Shown: positions 8,873 through 17,745, numbered from the stretch's first letter. The stretch: 64,000 nt of DNA from Berkiella sp964496435 (GCA_964496435.1 CAZBZP010000009.1:48761-112760), one strand, 5' to 3'. Notes: generated by a model not told the origin, from the letters alone. Program-made: numbers and translations.

Positions 8873-10516
8873 ATGTTTCGCCTTTTTAAGTCACTCTTTC
8901 AATTCTTTTTCCCCCAACCACTATACTTTGTTGCTACTCAATCCAATGGATTTATATCTAGACCAACCCTTGATGAACCAATTTTAGCTAGTTCAACGAA
9001 GCCTCTTACATCACAAAGCGACTTTAATTTGCCTGATGATATGATAGGGGAAATATTGCGCAAACTGCCGCCTTCTTATTTTATTGGCGATAAAGCTTTA
9101 CAGACTGTTTCAAAAAAGTTTAATGAAAATGGAAAAAAGCTTATTCAGCAAAAAAGTATAATTAAAAGTGTCCGAGAACTTATAAACTCTTGCAAAAACG
9201 AAGCTGATGCACTTTATATATTAAAAAATCAATCTCTACGAAAACAACTAAGGTTCTTTGAATTATTACAAATCGCAGGTTTTGTTAAAGAAATTACACA
9301 TGCGTTGCTCAAAGAAAGAAATTTGTCAGAATGGGAATTAGTTAATTTAGGTTCACGATCTCAAGCTGCCGCTCAAGCGATTTTAGCCTCACCTAAACAT
9401 TACCAAAAAATTTCAGATTTCGGTTTGCTTAATTTAAGTAAAAACAATCCATTTATTGCGTTGCAGATTTTAACAACTTCATCACTTGGGGGCAATTTTC
9501 GTCCTAATGATTTAATTATTTTAGGAAAATACCACCTGACTGCAGCATGGCATATTTTGAGAACCCCAGCATTATACAAAAAGCTTAATAGCCTATGTTT
9601 GGCATACCTAGGTCAACATCATGAAGAGATTGCTTTGTATATCTTAAAAACACCAGAGCTTTGTCAGAATCTTTCTAGTGATGACTTAACGTTATTAGGT
9701 GAGGTCCATAAAAGCATTGCAGCATATATTTTAAATACACCAGAATTAGATAATAAAGTTCATAGCCTAAAAATTTATAGATTTGGTAATCATTTCGAAA
9801 AAGAAGAATCTAGTGTTTTTAGTGCTAAAAAGATATTTGAAAGATATAAAACAGAATATGCTAAAACCCATGATCTTAAAATGTCCTTATCTTCATGGCT
9901 AAATTCGGGTTTAGCCTATCAACCACTTTGCAAACATCTATTAGATACACCAGCGTTATGCGAACAGCTTGATAGCAATATGCTTTTCAGTATTGGTCAA
10001 ACGCATCCACAGCTTGCCATCGCTATACTAAAGACCCCGAGATTAGTTAAAAAACTTCTTGAAATGATTCATACATTAGGCGAGAAAAACCAGCTTGTTG
10101 CTGAGCATATTTTTAAAACACAAGAGCTTTACGATCTACTTAGCAATGCACAAATAGTGAAAATTGCTCAAAAGTATGAAAGCGTACGAGATAATATTTT
10201 AAATTCACCTCAGCTTCTAGATAAGCTTAGCCAAGAAGACATCTTGGCCTTAAGCAAACCTAAACACAGGCTGAGAGAACTTATAAACAACCCTGAATTA
10301 CTGCTTGATAATCAGTTTAGCACCCAATATTTAGATATATGCAGCGATTACCCCATAACTGCTAAATACATTTTAGACACAACTACGCTATGCACACACC
10401 TAAAAGAAAAAGATAAAAAAATCTTACAAGACAAGTTAGGAGTGTTCGACGCAATGATGAATATTATTGAATCTCAAGGGGTAAGAGATGAGAAGGGAGC
10501 TAAAAATGGTTTGTAG
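8873..10516 (+). CDS. F-box protein with about 29-residue helical repeats (paralogue 1)
   Basis: The 547-residue protein has an F-box near residues 52-92: LPDDMIGEIL, then a conserved VSKKFN element. F-boxes bind Skp1 of eukaryotic SCF ubiquitin ligases, so a host-directed role is inferred. From about residue 165 to the end the chain is a tandem array with a period of 29 residues and about eleven copies. The consensus is roughly A-x-x-I-L-x-T-P-x-L, then L-x-x-x-x-L-x-x-L-G, then H-x-x-I, for example ALYILKTPELCQNL. One longer, degenerate insertion sits near the middle. The repeat probably forms a helical solenoid for substrate binding. There is no signal peptide. A strong promoter precedes it and a paralogue follows 58 bases downstream. 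Family name not recognised. Confidence 0.85.
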   Translation: MFRLFKSLFQFFFPQPLYFVATQSNGFISRPTLDEPILASSTKPLTSQSDFNLPDDMIGEILRKLPPSYFIGDKALQTVSKKFNENGKKLIQQKSIIKSVRELINSCKNEADALYILKNQSLRKQLRFFELLQIAGFVKEITHALLKERNLSEWELVNLGSRSQAAAQAILASPKHYQKISDFGLLNLSKNNPFIALQILTTSSLGGNFRPNDLIILGKYHLTAAWHILRTPALYKKLNSLCLAYLGQHHEEIALYILKTPELCQNLSSDDLTLLGEVHKSIAAYILNTPELDNKVHSLKIYRFGNHFEKEESSVFSAKKIFERYKTEYAKTHDLKMSLSSWLNSGLAYQPLCKHLLDTPALCEQLDSNMLFSIGQTHPQLAIAILKTPRLVKKLLEMIHTLGEKNQLVAEHIFKTQELYDLLSNAQIVKIAQKYESVRDNILNSPQLLDKLSQEDILALSKPKHRLRELINNPELLLDNQFSTQYLDICSDYPITAKYILDTTTLCTHLKEKDKKILQDKLGVFDAMMNIIESQGVRDEKGAKNGL

Positions 10517-10574
10517 TTGCTAAGCCAAGTCGTTCAATTAATGTTTACCTTTCCCATACCTAAATAGTGGAGTT

Positions 10575-12233
10575 ATGATGTTTACAGCTTTTAAATCATT
10601 CCTTAGACATATTTTTACTCAACCACAATATGTCGTTGCACCTCAAAACAACGCTTTCAATTCCCGATCCTCGATTGCTACCCCTGTTTTGGAAAGTCCC
10701 ACTCCATTTTTAGGAACAAACAGCGCTATTAACTCATTGCCTGATGACTTGGTACGAGAAATTTTTAGTAGAGTACCCGCTTACTGTGTTGTTGGTGACA
10801 ATGCTATAAATACAGTTTCTAAAAAATTTAATGACGTAGTAAAAAAAATGAGAGTGCAAAATGAAGAACTCGATGAACAAATTAATTCATCTGAAAGTGA
10901 TAGTGATGCTGAACTCAAGAGGAAAAAACTAAGTATTGACAAACAACTATTTGTAGCAAGAAAAAGTGTCTATGAACTAATCAAATCTTGTAAAAATGAA
11001 ACCGATGCGCTTTTTATCTTAAAAGATGAATCTTTGCGTAAACAACTGAACTTCTTTGAAGTACTACAAATTGCAGGATTTGTTCCAGAAATTGTTCAAT
11101 CCTTACTTTCTCGTGGGGATTTATCAGAAGATGAATTAGTTAATTTAGGTAAGCGTTCTCAATCAGCTGTACAAGAAATTTTAAGAAATCCTGCAAATTA
11201 CGAAAATATGAGCAGTCTTTGCTTGAGGGAATTAGGTAAAAATATGCCCACTATTGCAATGCATATTTTAAACACGCCAGATCTGTGCAATAGGCTTAAC
11301 TTATATGATATGGCAATTCTAGCTCAAAATGACGTCGACACAGCTTGGCATATGTTAAGGACACAAAGCATTTGCGATCAACTTGATAGCGCTTGTTTAG
11401 TAAAGTTAGGCGAAGTCCATAAATGTATTGCTGAGCACATTTTAAGCACACCAGCGCTTAATGATAAACTTGATCCTGCTGACTTGTACATATTTGGAAA
11501 TCATTTTGAAGCAGACGAAACAAGCATTTTTAACGTTAAAGAAATGTATAAGCGGTTTTTAACAGGAGTTCAAGATGAAAATGATCCGTTTACATTATGG
11601 TGTTATCTGGGCGCGCCCTACAAAACCCTTTGTGAGTTGCTTCTAGATACCCCAGAGTTTAGCTTACAGCTAAATACTGATTCGCTTTTCTTCATTGCTA
11701 AAAGTAATAAGCAGCTTGCAATAAGATTAGTTAAAACACCAGACTTAGCTAAAATACTTGATTATCAAACCTTATTTATTTTAGGAGCAGTCGATCAAAT
11801 TGTTGCTGAACATATCCTAAATACAGATAGTCTTCGGACAGTTGTTAGAACTGCAGACATAGTACGACTGGGTCAAAAGTATGCAACTGTGCGAAAAATT
11901 ATTTTAGATACACCTGAACTTATGAATATACTCAGCGAAGAAGAAATCAGCGATTTAACAAAAAAGCCACCAAAATTAAGGAATGTATTAAATACACCAA
12001 CTTTAATCGAAGCAGCTAATTATGATGAATCAAAAATAATTGATTTAAGTTATTTCCCACATATTGCGGAATTTGTTATGAATACACCTGCTTTGAGCAG
12101 ACGACTTAATGTTGGCACTGCTCTCCAAGACATAGAAAAAAGAGTTTCACTTTATAATATAATTGTGGATACAGCTATTCCCCCTAAAGCAAAGACTAAG
12201 CGTCAAGCAAGTAAATGGTTATGTTGCCGCTAA
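10575..12233 (+). CDS. F-box protein with about 29-residue helical repeats (paralogue 2)
   Basis: This 552-residue protein is clearly a tandem duplicate of its upstream neighbour, sharing the N-terminal FKS...QP-x-Y pattern, the F-box (LPDDLVREIF at about 54-63, then VSKKFN) and the 29-residue repeats (AMHILNTPDLCNRL, AEHILSTPALNDKL). It differs by an acidic/lysine insertion after the F-box (about residues 95-120). Its C-terminal tail is basic and ends in KWLCCR, a polybasic stretch with two cysteines that could be a host lipidation signal. The start follows GTGGAGTT, a good ribosome binding site, and ATGATG leaves one codon of ambiguity. Probably cotranscribed with paralogue 1. Host-directed function is inferred. 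Confidence 0.85.
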   Translation: MMFTAFKSFLRHIFTQPQYVVAPQNNAFNSRSSIATPVLESPTPFLGTNSAINSLPDDLVREIFSRVPAYCVVGDNAINTVSKKFNDVVKKMRVQNEELDEQINSSESDSDAELKRKKLSIDKQLFVARKSVYELIKSCKNETDALFILKDESLRKQLNFFEVLQIAGFVPEIVQSLLSRGDLSEDELVNLGKRSQSAVQEILRNPANYENMSSLCLRELGKNMPTIAMHILNTPDLCNRLNLYDMAILAQNDVDTAWHMLRTQSICDQLDSACLVKLGEVHKCIAEHILSTPALNDKLDPADLYIFGNHFEADETSIFNVKEMYKRFLTGVQDENDPFTLWCYLGAPYKTLCELLLDTPEFSLQLNTDSLFFIAKSNKQLAIRLVKTPDLAKILDYQTLFILGAVDQIVAEHILNTDSLRTVVRTADIVRLGQKYATVRKIILDTPELMNILSEEEISDLTKKPPKLRNVLNTPTLIEAANYDESKIIDLSYFPHIAEFVMNTPALSRRLNVGTALQDIEKRVSLYNIIVDTAIPPKAKTKRQASKWLCCR

Positions 12234-12252
12234 TAATAGCAGCTAACCTATA

Positions 12253-12366
12253 AACACTTCGAGACATCCAAAACACTTCGGGACATCCAATAAAACCGTT
12301 AATTAAAATCATCTGGCTGTCATCTTAACTCTTGGGTGTCCCTGTAGTTTGTCTTATTGGATGTCC
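12253..12366. repeat. GGACATCCAAT-type element, copy 1
   Basis: Two direct 19-bp copies of AACACTTCG(A/G)GACATCCAA lie at 12253-12271 and 12272-12290. From 12281 to 12366 the stretch is bounded by the 13-bp inverted repeat GGACATCCAATAA / TTATTGGATGTCC. Degenerate copies of the core (CTGGCTGTC, GGGTGTCCC) lie inside. The right end touches the stop codon of the mitochondrial carrier gene. There is no coding potential. The same core recurs near 41.0, 61.0 and 64.0 kb. Confidence 0.75.
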
Positions 12367-13496
12367 TATAAGTTATTTTTGCGCGCTTGGGTTCTCCTAA
12401 TGTGCGTATCTTGAACCACCTCTGCTGAAAAGGGGCATTCTGCATCCAACCAGGTAAGCTGCGAAGGCAAGAAATTTCTTGCTGGGGGATGTTCTTCAAT
12501 TTCAACAATAGATAGCTGACTAAGTTTATCGATTAAAGTATTCAAAGAAATTTCAATTGATGCCTCAGGCTTTACTTGCGACGCCTGCCTGTTCTCTTTA
12601 ATCAGATTAAGCACAAATGCATTGAGTGAATAACCACTGGCAATGAGCATGCACCTTGCGGGTATACCGGCCATCAATCCTTTAAAACCACTTTGTTTTA
12701 TCACTTGATTTAATAAAGCTAAAATACCTTGGTTTACGCCGATATGTTGCTGACTCAGCGTCTTTAACACATCCAAGGGAGCGCCAACAAAAGCTGCTGC
12801 AACACCAGGCACCAAAGTGCTAAAAATAAGCGCAGTTTTTTTGTGTTCTTCTTGGTAAGGTTTCACCGCTTGATTTGCTAAATCATGCGTTACAAAAAAC
12901 ACAGAATTAACTACAGATTGTTTTGCTGCTGTAACGCCAAGGCCGCGATAGAGTTCATTTAATGCCACCCATGAGGCATGTTGTTTTGTTTGCGCATGAG
13001 AAAAAATAGCTTGCAGATATTGCCACAAGCTTGTTTTATGATCTTGTGTCATTACCTTTGTTTTATAGCGATCTATTGGGCCTGCAATTAAAGAATCGGC
13101 TGTGCCAAAAATACCGCCTGCGACACAACCTTTAAGTAGATCACTTGCCATAACATCTTCTGAAACCATGTTTGTAGCAATATCATAAGCATATATTTGT
13201 AGTGGGGCTTTATAACTTGATTTAAACAGTTCTCTTGTCATCGTAGGCGTGGTGCCATGAAAAAAGCCCGATAAACCGCTTGCTTTATAAATTTTTTTCG
13301 CTGCTTTAATAAAATTTAAAAAACCACTTTCTGAGGTGGTGCTTTTTTGCTGAATAGTCGCCACTTTGGCAATCGGTTGTGTAAAGGGAATGATAGCAGT
13401 TTTTGCAAAGGGATATAGGGCGAATAACATCCATTCTTTTACACCATTACCTTTTGTTTTCGTTGAATCTGAACTTATAGGACCCGACGCAGCCAT
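12366..13496 (-). CDS. Mitochondrial carrier family (SLC25-like) protein
   Basis: The 376-residue protein shows the threefold repeat of mitochondrial solute carriers. Signature P-x-D-x-x-K motifs are PIDRYK at 140-145 and PLDVLK at 240-245, with a degenerate third (PIAKVA) at 41-46. They are spaced by exactly about 100 residues, as in the family. Each is followed by hydrophobic helices and a glycine-containing second half such as SGLSGFFHGTTPTMTRE and SGFKGLMAGIPARCML. A hydrophilic C-terminal tail of about 75 residues is extra. The family is eukaryotic; the known bacterial case is the Legionella effector LncP, which is sent to host mitochondria. Substrate cannot be read from the sequence. 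Its stop codon abuts a GGACATCCAAT element. Confidence 0.88.
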   Translation of the reverse strand: MAASGPISSDSTKTKGNGVKEWMLFALYPFAKTAIIPFTQPIAKVATIQQKSTTSESGFLNFIKAAKKIYKASGLSGFFHGTTPTMTRELFKSSYKAPLQIYAYDIATNMVSEDVMASDLLKGCVAGGIFGTADSLIAGPIDRYKTKVMTQDHKTSLWQYLQAIFSHAQTKQHASWVALNELYRGLGVTAAKQSVVNSVFFVTHDLANQAVKPYQEEHKKTALIFSTLVPGVAAAFVGAPLDVLKTLSQQHIGVNQGILALLNQVIKQSGFKGLMAGIPARCMLIASGYSLNAFVLNLIKENRQASQVKPEASIEISLNTLIDKLSQLSIVEIEEHPPARNFLPSQLTWLDAECPFSAEVVQDTHIRRTQARKNNL

Positions 13497-13661
13497 GATT
13501 TCTCCTGTTGCAAAAATCGCGTCATATTGCCAAATGCTTTTTTCAAATGCAAGGAAAATTGGTCAGTCACTAGCCCCAGAAAGCCAGATATCATTTTTTG
13601 ATTGCCTTTGAAAAGCATAGAAATACAATTGCCTTATTGTGAATTACAAGCCATAAGAGAG

Positions 13662-14147
13662 ATGAATATGCAAGGCTCAAAAATATCAGACGCGGATTTA
13701 TATTTAATTGGTGACCAAAAGGCCGTTGAAGAAAGACAAAGGTACCAATTGTTTAGTCATATCGTAGCAGATGATTTAGCTGCGTATAATGCTTTTAATA
13801 CTTTGACAAGAGACATTCCAGCATTAATAGCAAACGGTTTATATTATACTGGTTTAGGTATCGGCTATGGGCTCTATTACACTGGATTAGGTATCGGTTA
13901 TGGCCTCAATTATGGCCTCAACTATCTCGAAGAACGTAGGAATCGAAATGCTGTTCAAATAAATGAACCTAACCCTATGCCTGTTGAAGCGCAAGAAATG
14001 CCTGAACTACCTAGTAATCCTGTTTGGGTACCACGTTATTTTGCAACAGCTGATCTAGATCAATATGACAGCGACACTGATAGCGATTATGAGAATGACT
14101 GCGCTATCCCTCAAACCAACAGAAGACTTCGTTCAGGAGATAGCTAA
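13662..14147 (+). CDS. Gly/Tyr-repeat protein of unknown function
   Basis: I do not recognise this protein. The frame can be opened at a TTG at 13602, but a purine-rich AAGAGAG lies just before ATG 13662 (ATG 13668 is also possible), giving about 161 residues. A central segment repeats GLYYTGLGIGY about twice in tandem and fades into GLNYGLNY; the DNA there repeats with a 33-bp period at about 13838-13900. The flanks are acidic. The glycine/tyrosine run is amphipathic to hydrophobic and could associate with membranes. It diverges from the mitochondrial carrier gene and converges with tadA. Confidence 0.6.
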   Translation: MNMQGSKISDADLYLIGDQKAVEERQRYQLFSHIVADDLAAYNAFNTLTRDIPALIANGLYYTGLGIGYGLYYTGLGIGYGLNYGLNYLEERRNRNAVQINEPNPMPVEAQEMPELPSNPVWVPRYFATADLDQYDSDTDSDYENDCAIPQTNRRLRSGDS

Positions 14148-14148
14148 G

Positions 14149-14604
14149 CTAGACTACTGCGCGCTTATTTTTGAAAAAGTTTTTTAAAATGTGCGCGCAG
14201 GCTTCTTTTTCTATACCCGCACTAACTTCGCAGCGATGATTTAATAAAGGTTCTTGTAATATATTAAAAACGCTTCCCGCAGCACCCGTGCGTGGATCTG
14301 TTGCCCCAAAAACAACACGACTGATTCTGGCGTGAATAATAGCGCCCGCACACATCGCGCAAGGCTCCAAAGTAACATACATCGTGGTGTTTATTAGGCG
14401 ATAATTCTTAGCATGAAGGCAGGCTTGGCGAATAGCTTGGATTTCAGCATGCGCGCTTGGGTCGTGCGTTGCTATCGGTTGATTATAGCCTTGGCCAATT
14501 ACTTGATTATCCCGCACAATGAGGGCCCCTACAGGCACCTCACCTTTTTCCTCGGCAAGCTTGGCAAGTTCTAAGGCTTGTTGCATCCAATGTAAATCTC
14601 CCAT
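14149..14604 (-). CDS. tadA: tRNA-specific adenosine deaminase
   Basis: TadA converts A34 to inosine in the anticodon of tRNA-Arg(ACG). The zinc site is complete: HAE at residues 52-54 (the Glu is the proton shuttle) and PCAMC at 81-85. From ATG 14604 the product has 151 residues, normal for TadA. The frame runs open 40 codons further to 14724, but that extension is translated from palindromic repeat DNA (14605-14714) and is rich in Ser, Glu and Arg, so I exclude it. It lies downstream of guaA on the same strand. Confidence 0.93.
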   Translation of the reverse strand: MGDLHWMQQALELAKLAEEKGEVPVGALIVRDNQVIGQGYNQPIATHDPSAHAEIQAIRQACLHAKNYRLINTTMYVTLEPCAMCAGAIIHARISRVVFGATDPRTGAAGSVFNILQEPLLNHRCEVSAGIEKEACAHILKNFFKNKRAVV

Positions 14605-14714
14605 CTCGCTAACAGCGAGGCCCTCTTTACAAAAGAGGGCACTTTGTTCGCTTCGCTCACTTTCTCCCTCCCCCTTTCGTAAAGGGGGAAGGTCCGTAGG
14701 AGCAGGGGTATTTT
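14605..14714. repeat. Intergenic palindromic repeat between guaA and tadA
   Basis: The stretch contains two clear hairpins: GCCCTCTTTAC...GAGGGC around 14620-14640 and CCCCCTTTCGTAAAGGGGG around 14672-14690. Between them is GCTTCGCTCACTTTC-like sequence. A similar arrangement (CTCTTCCCTTTAC and CTCCC-rich arms) appears near 61540-61640, so this may be a dispersed element. It happens to be open in the tadA frame. Confidence 0.55.
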
Positions 14715-16259
14715 CTATTCCCATTCAATCGTTGCCGGCGGCTTGCTTGAAATATCATAGGTCACACGCGCAATACCTTTAATTTCATTGATAATGCGAT
14801 TTGAGACATGTGCTAATAATTCATAAGGTAATTGTGCCCAGGTTGCCGTCATGAAATCCGTTGTTTCCACTGCACGTAATGAAACCACATATTCATAACT
14901 TCTGGCATCACCCATCACCCCAACGGCTTTGACAGGGAGAAAGACAACAAATGCTTGGCTTACTTTCTGGTAATAATTAAATTCATGCAATGTTTCGATA
15001 AAGATAGCATCTGCTTGACGAAGTAAATCCGCAAATTGCGGTTTCACTTCCCCTAAAATACGCACCCCTAAACCAGGGCCTGGGAAAGGATGACGCATCA
15101 CCATTTTTTCAGGCAATCCTAAAGCCAAACCAATCTTACGCACCTCATCTTTAAATAACATGCGCAAAGGCTCACACAATTTTAAATGCATTTTTTCAGG
15201 CAAACCACCCACATTATGATGTGATTTAATCACATGGGCTTTACCTGTACTGCTGCCTGCTGATTCGATCACATCAGGATAAATAGTGCCTTGGGCCAAC
15301 CATTTTATAGCGCTTAATTTTGCAGATTCTTTTTCAAAAATCTCGACAAAGGTTTTACCAATTGCTTTACGTTTGTCTTCTGGATCAGTGACACCTTGCA
15401 GCGCTTCATAAAAAACAGCTGCGGCATCAACATGAATCACTTTTACACCCATATGTTCAGCAAAAGTAGACATCACTTGGGTTGCTTCATCTTGACGTAG
15501 CAAACCATTATCTATAAACATGCAGGTTAATTGGTCACCAATAGCGCGATGAATCAAGGCTGCAGCAACAGCTGAATCAACACCGCCTGATAAGCCGAGT
15601 AATACATTTTCAGTGCCAACTTGTTCTTTGATATCACTGACCAATTGTTCAATGATATTGACTGGTGTCCAATCAGCTTTTACTTGGCAGATATCAAATA
15701 AGAAACTCTCAAGTAATGCTTGCCCGTCTTGGGTATGCGTTACTTCTGGATGAAATTGCAATCCATAATAATGACGTGCTTCATCTGCCATCGCGCTTAT
15801 AGCGCAGTTATTACTAGATGCGACTGTTTTAAAGCCTGTTGGTAATTCAACAACTTTATCACCATGGCTCATCCACACATCCATTGTTTGCAATCCATCA
15901 AATAAGGTATTTGATGATTCAATGGAAATTTGAGCATGGCCATATTCTCTTTTGCCTGAAGGCGCGACTTTACCGCCTAATTGGTGCGCCAGGGCTTGCA
16001 TACCATAGCAAATTCCGAGCAAAGGGCATTGTAAATCAAATACAACTTGGGGAATTTTAGGCGTATTTTCTAAATGAACCGACTCTGGCCCGCCCGATAA
16101 AATTATTGCGCTTGGCGCAAATTCGCGAATTTTATCTTGCGACCAATCAAAAGCATGCATTTCACAATACACACCGGCTTCGCGCACTCTTCTTGCAATT
16201 AATTGTGAATATTGTGAACCAAAATCTAAAATTAAGATTTTATTTTGGGTACTTAGCAT
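14715..16259 (-). CDS. guaA: GMP synthase (glutamine-hydrolysing)
   Basis: GuaA converts XMP to GMP using glutamine and ATP. The amidotransferase domain has Cys84 in LGICYGMQ and His170/Glu172 in QFHPE. The ATP pyrophosphatase P-loop SGGVDS is at 224-229. The C-terminal dimerisation domain ends in the conserved KPPATIEWE. The 514 residues are close to the usual 525. It begins ten bases after guaB, and the pair form the standard guaBA operon. Confidence 0.98.
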   Translation of the reverse strand: MLSTQNKILILDFGSQYSQLIARRVREAGVYCEMHAFDWSQDKIREFAPSAIILSGGPESVHLENTPKIPQVVFDLQCPLLGICYGMQALAHQLGGKVAPSGKREYGHAQISIESSNTLFDGLQTMDVWMSHGDKVVELPTGFKTVASSNNCAISAMADEARHYYGLQFHPEVTHTQDGQALLESFLFDICQVKADWTPVNIIEQLVSDIKEQVGTENVLLGLSGGVDSAVAAALIHRAIGDQLTCMFIDNGLLRQDEATQVMSTFAEHMGVKVIHVDAAAVFYEALQGVTDPEDKRKAIGKTFVEIFEKESAKLSAIKWLAQGTIYPDVIESAGSSTGKAHVIKSHHNVGGLPEKMHLKLCEPLRMLFKDEVRKIGLALGLPEKMVMRHPFPGPGLGVRILGEVKPQFADLLRQADAIFIETLHEFNYYQKVSQAFVVFLPVKAVGVMGDARSYEYVVSLRAVETTDFMTATWAQLPYELLAHVSNRIINEIKGIARVTYDISSKPPATIEWE

Positions 16260-16269
16260 GTTTATACTC

Positions 16270-17745
16270 TTAGTCTTTATGATAATTTGGCGGCTCTTTG
16301 GTGATAGTCACATCATGTACATGGCTCTCTCTGATGCCTGCATTGGTGATGCGAACAAATTGCGTTTCCGTGCGCAAAGCATCAATGTTGGAAACACCGG
16401 TGTAACCCATGCTAGAGCGTAAACCGCCCATGAGCTGGTGAACCACATTAAGCATCGTGCCCTTATAAGGAACACGGCCTTCAATGCCTTCTGGTACTAG
16501 TTTTTCAGCACCTTGATCCATTGATTGGAAATAGCGATCACTGGAACCTTGACGTTGTGCCATGGCACCCAGCGAGCCCATACCACGATATGATTTATAA
16601 GAACGTCCTTGATATAAAATTGTTTCACCAGGTGCTTCATCGGTACCGGCTAACAAACTGCCGACCATCACGGAAGAAGCGCCAGCAGCAATAGCTTTAG
16701 CTATATCGCCTGAATAACGAACACCACCATCGGCAATGACAGGCACTTGTAATTTTGCTAGTGCATTAGCCACATTATGTATAGCCGTGATTTGGGGAAC
16801 ACCCACACCCGCCACAATACGCGTGGTACAAATGGAACCAGGGCCAATACCTACTTTCACGCCATCTGCACCTGCTTTCACGAGGGCAAGTGCGCCATCA
16901 GCGGTAGCAACGTTACCGGCAATAACTTGAAGATCAGGGTAGTGTTCTTTAACCCAACGCACTCTATCAATAACGCCTTGGGAATGACCATGTGCGGTAT
17001 CAACCACCACCACATCTACACCTGCAGCGACTAAAGCGCTGATTCTATCTTCGGTGTCTTTTCCTGTACCTACCGCAGCGCCCACGCACAAACGGCCTGA
17101 ATCATCTTTACATGCCAATGGTTTGTCTTTGGCTTTTTGTAAATCTTTTACGGTTATCAAACCTCTGAGTTTAAAATCATCGTTAACGATTAATATTTTT
17201 TCTAAACGATGCTCACGAAAGAGTCCCACAACATCACTCATCTGCGTGCCTTCTGGCACAGTCACTAAACGTTCTTTGGGGGTCATAATCCTTGCCACGG
17301 GCAGGCTATGATCATTCTCAAAACGCCAGTCACGATGAGTCACAATGCCGACCAACTCATCTTGGTCATTAACAACAGGAACGCCCGATATGCCATAACT
17401 ATCAACAAGTCGTAAAAGCTCACCGATACGTGTTGTTGGTTTTACTGTAATTGGGTTCTTAACAACGCCGCTTTCAAATTTTTTAACTTTACGAAGCTCT
17501 TCGGCCTGTGATTCGATGGACATATTTTTGTGAATAATACCGATGCCCCCTTCTTGCGCTAGGGCGATAGCTAATTTTGCTTCGGTAACCGTATCCATTG
17601 CAGCCGACACTAAAGGAATGTTAAGCTTTATTGTTCGCGTCAATCTTGTCTTAAGATCGACGTCTTTAGGAAGAACGGCAGAATGGGCGGGCACGAGTAG
17701 GACGTCATCAAATGTGAGCGCATCTTCAATAATCCGCATAGTCAT
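16270..17745 (-). CDS. guaB: IMP dehydrogenase
   Basis: GuaB oxidises IMP to XMP with NAD, the committed step to GMP. The chain has the TIM barrel with the catalytic loop GSICTTR (Cys nucleophile), two CBS domains inserted at roughly residues 90-200, and the flap and tail near EGRVPYKG. ATG 17745 is preceded by GGGGG seven bases upstream and gives 491 residues, matching E. coli (488). The frame extends five codons further to ATG 17760, which lacks a ribosome site. First gene of guaB-guaA(-tadA), diverging from xseA. Confidence 0.96.
   Translation of the reverse strand: MTMRIIEDALTFDDVLLVPAHSAVLPKDVDLKTRLTRTIKLNIPLVSAAMDTVTEAKLAIALAQEGGIGIIHKNMSIESQAEELRKVKKFESGVVKNPITVKPTTRIGELLRLVDSYGISGVPVVNDQDELVGIVTHRDWRFENDHSLPVARIMTPKERLVTVPEGTQMSDVVGLFREHRLEKILIVNDDFKLRGLITVKDLQKAKDKPLACKDDSGRLCVGAAVGTGKDTEDRISALVAAGVDVVVVDTAHGHSQGVIDRVRWVKEHYPDLQVIAGNVATADGALALVKAGADGVKVGIGPGSICTTRIVAGVGVPQITAIHNVANALAKLQVPVIADGGVRYSGDIAKAIAAGASSVMVGSLLAGTDEAPGETILYQGRSYKSYRGMGSLGAMAQRQGSSDRYFQSMDQGAEKLVPEGIEGRVPYKGTMLNVVHQLMGGLRSSMGYTGVSNIDALRTETQFVRITNAGIRESHVHDVTITKEPPNYHKD

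Noticed and set aside
12253..12290. Possible CRISPR-like array from the paired 19-bp repeats
   Set aside because: Only two copies, no spacers between them and no cas genes in the window.
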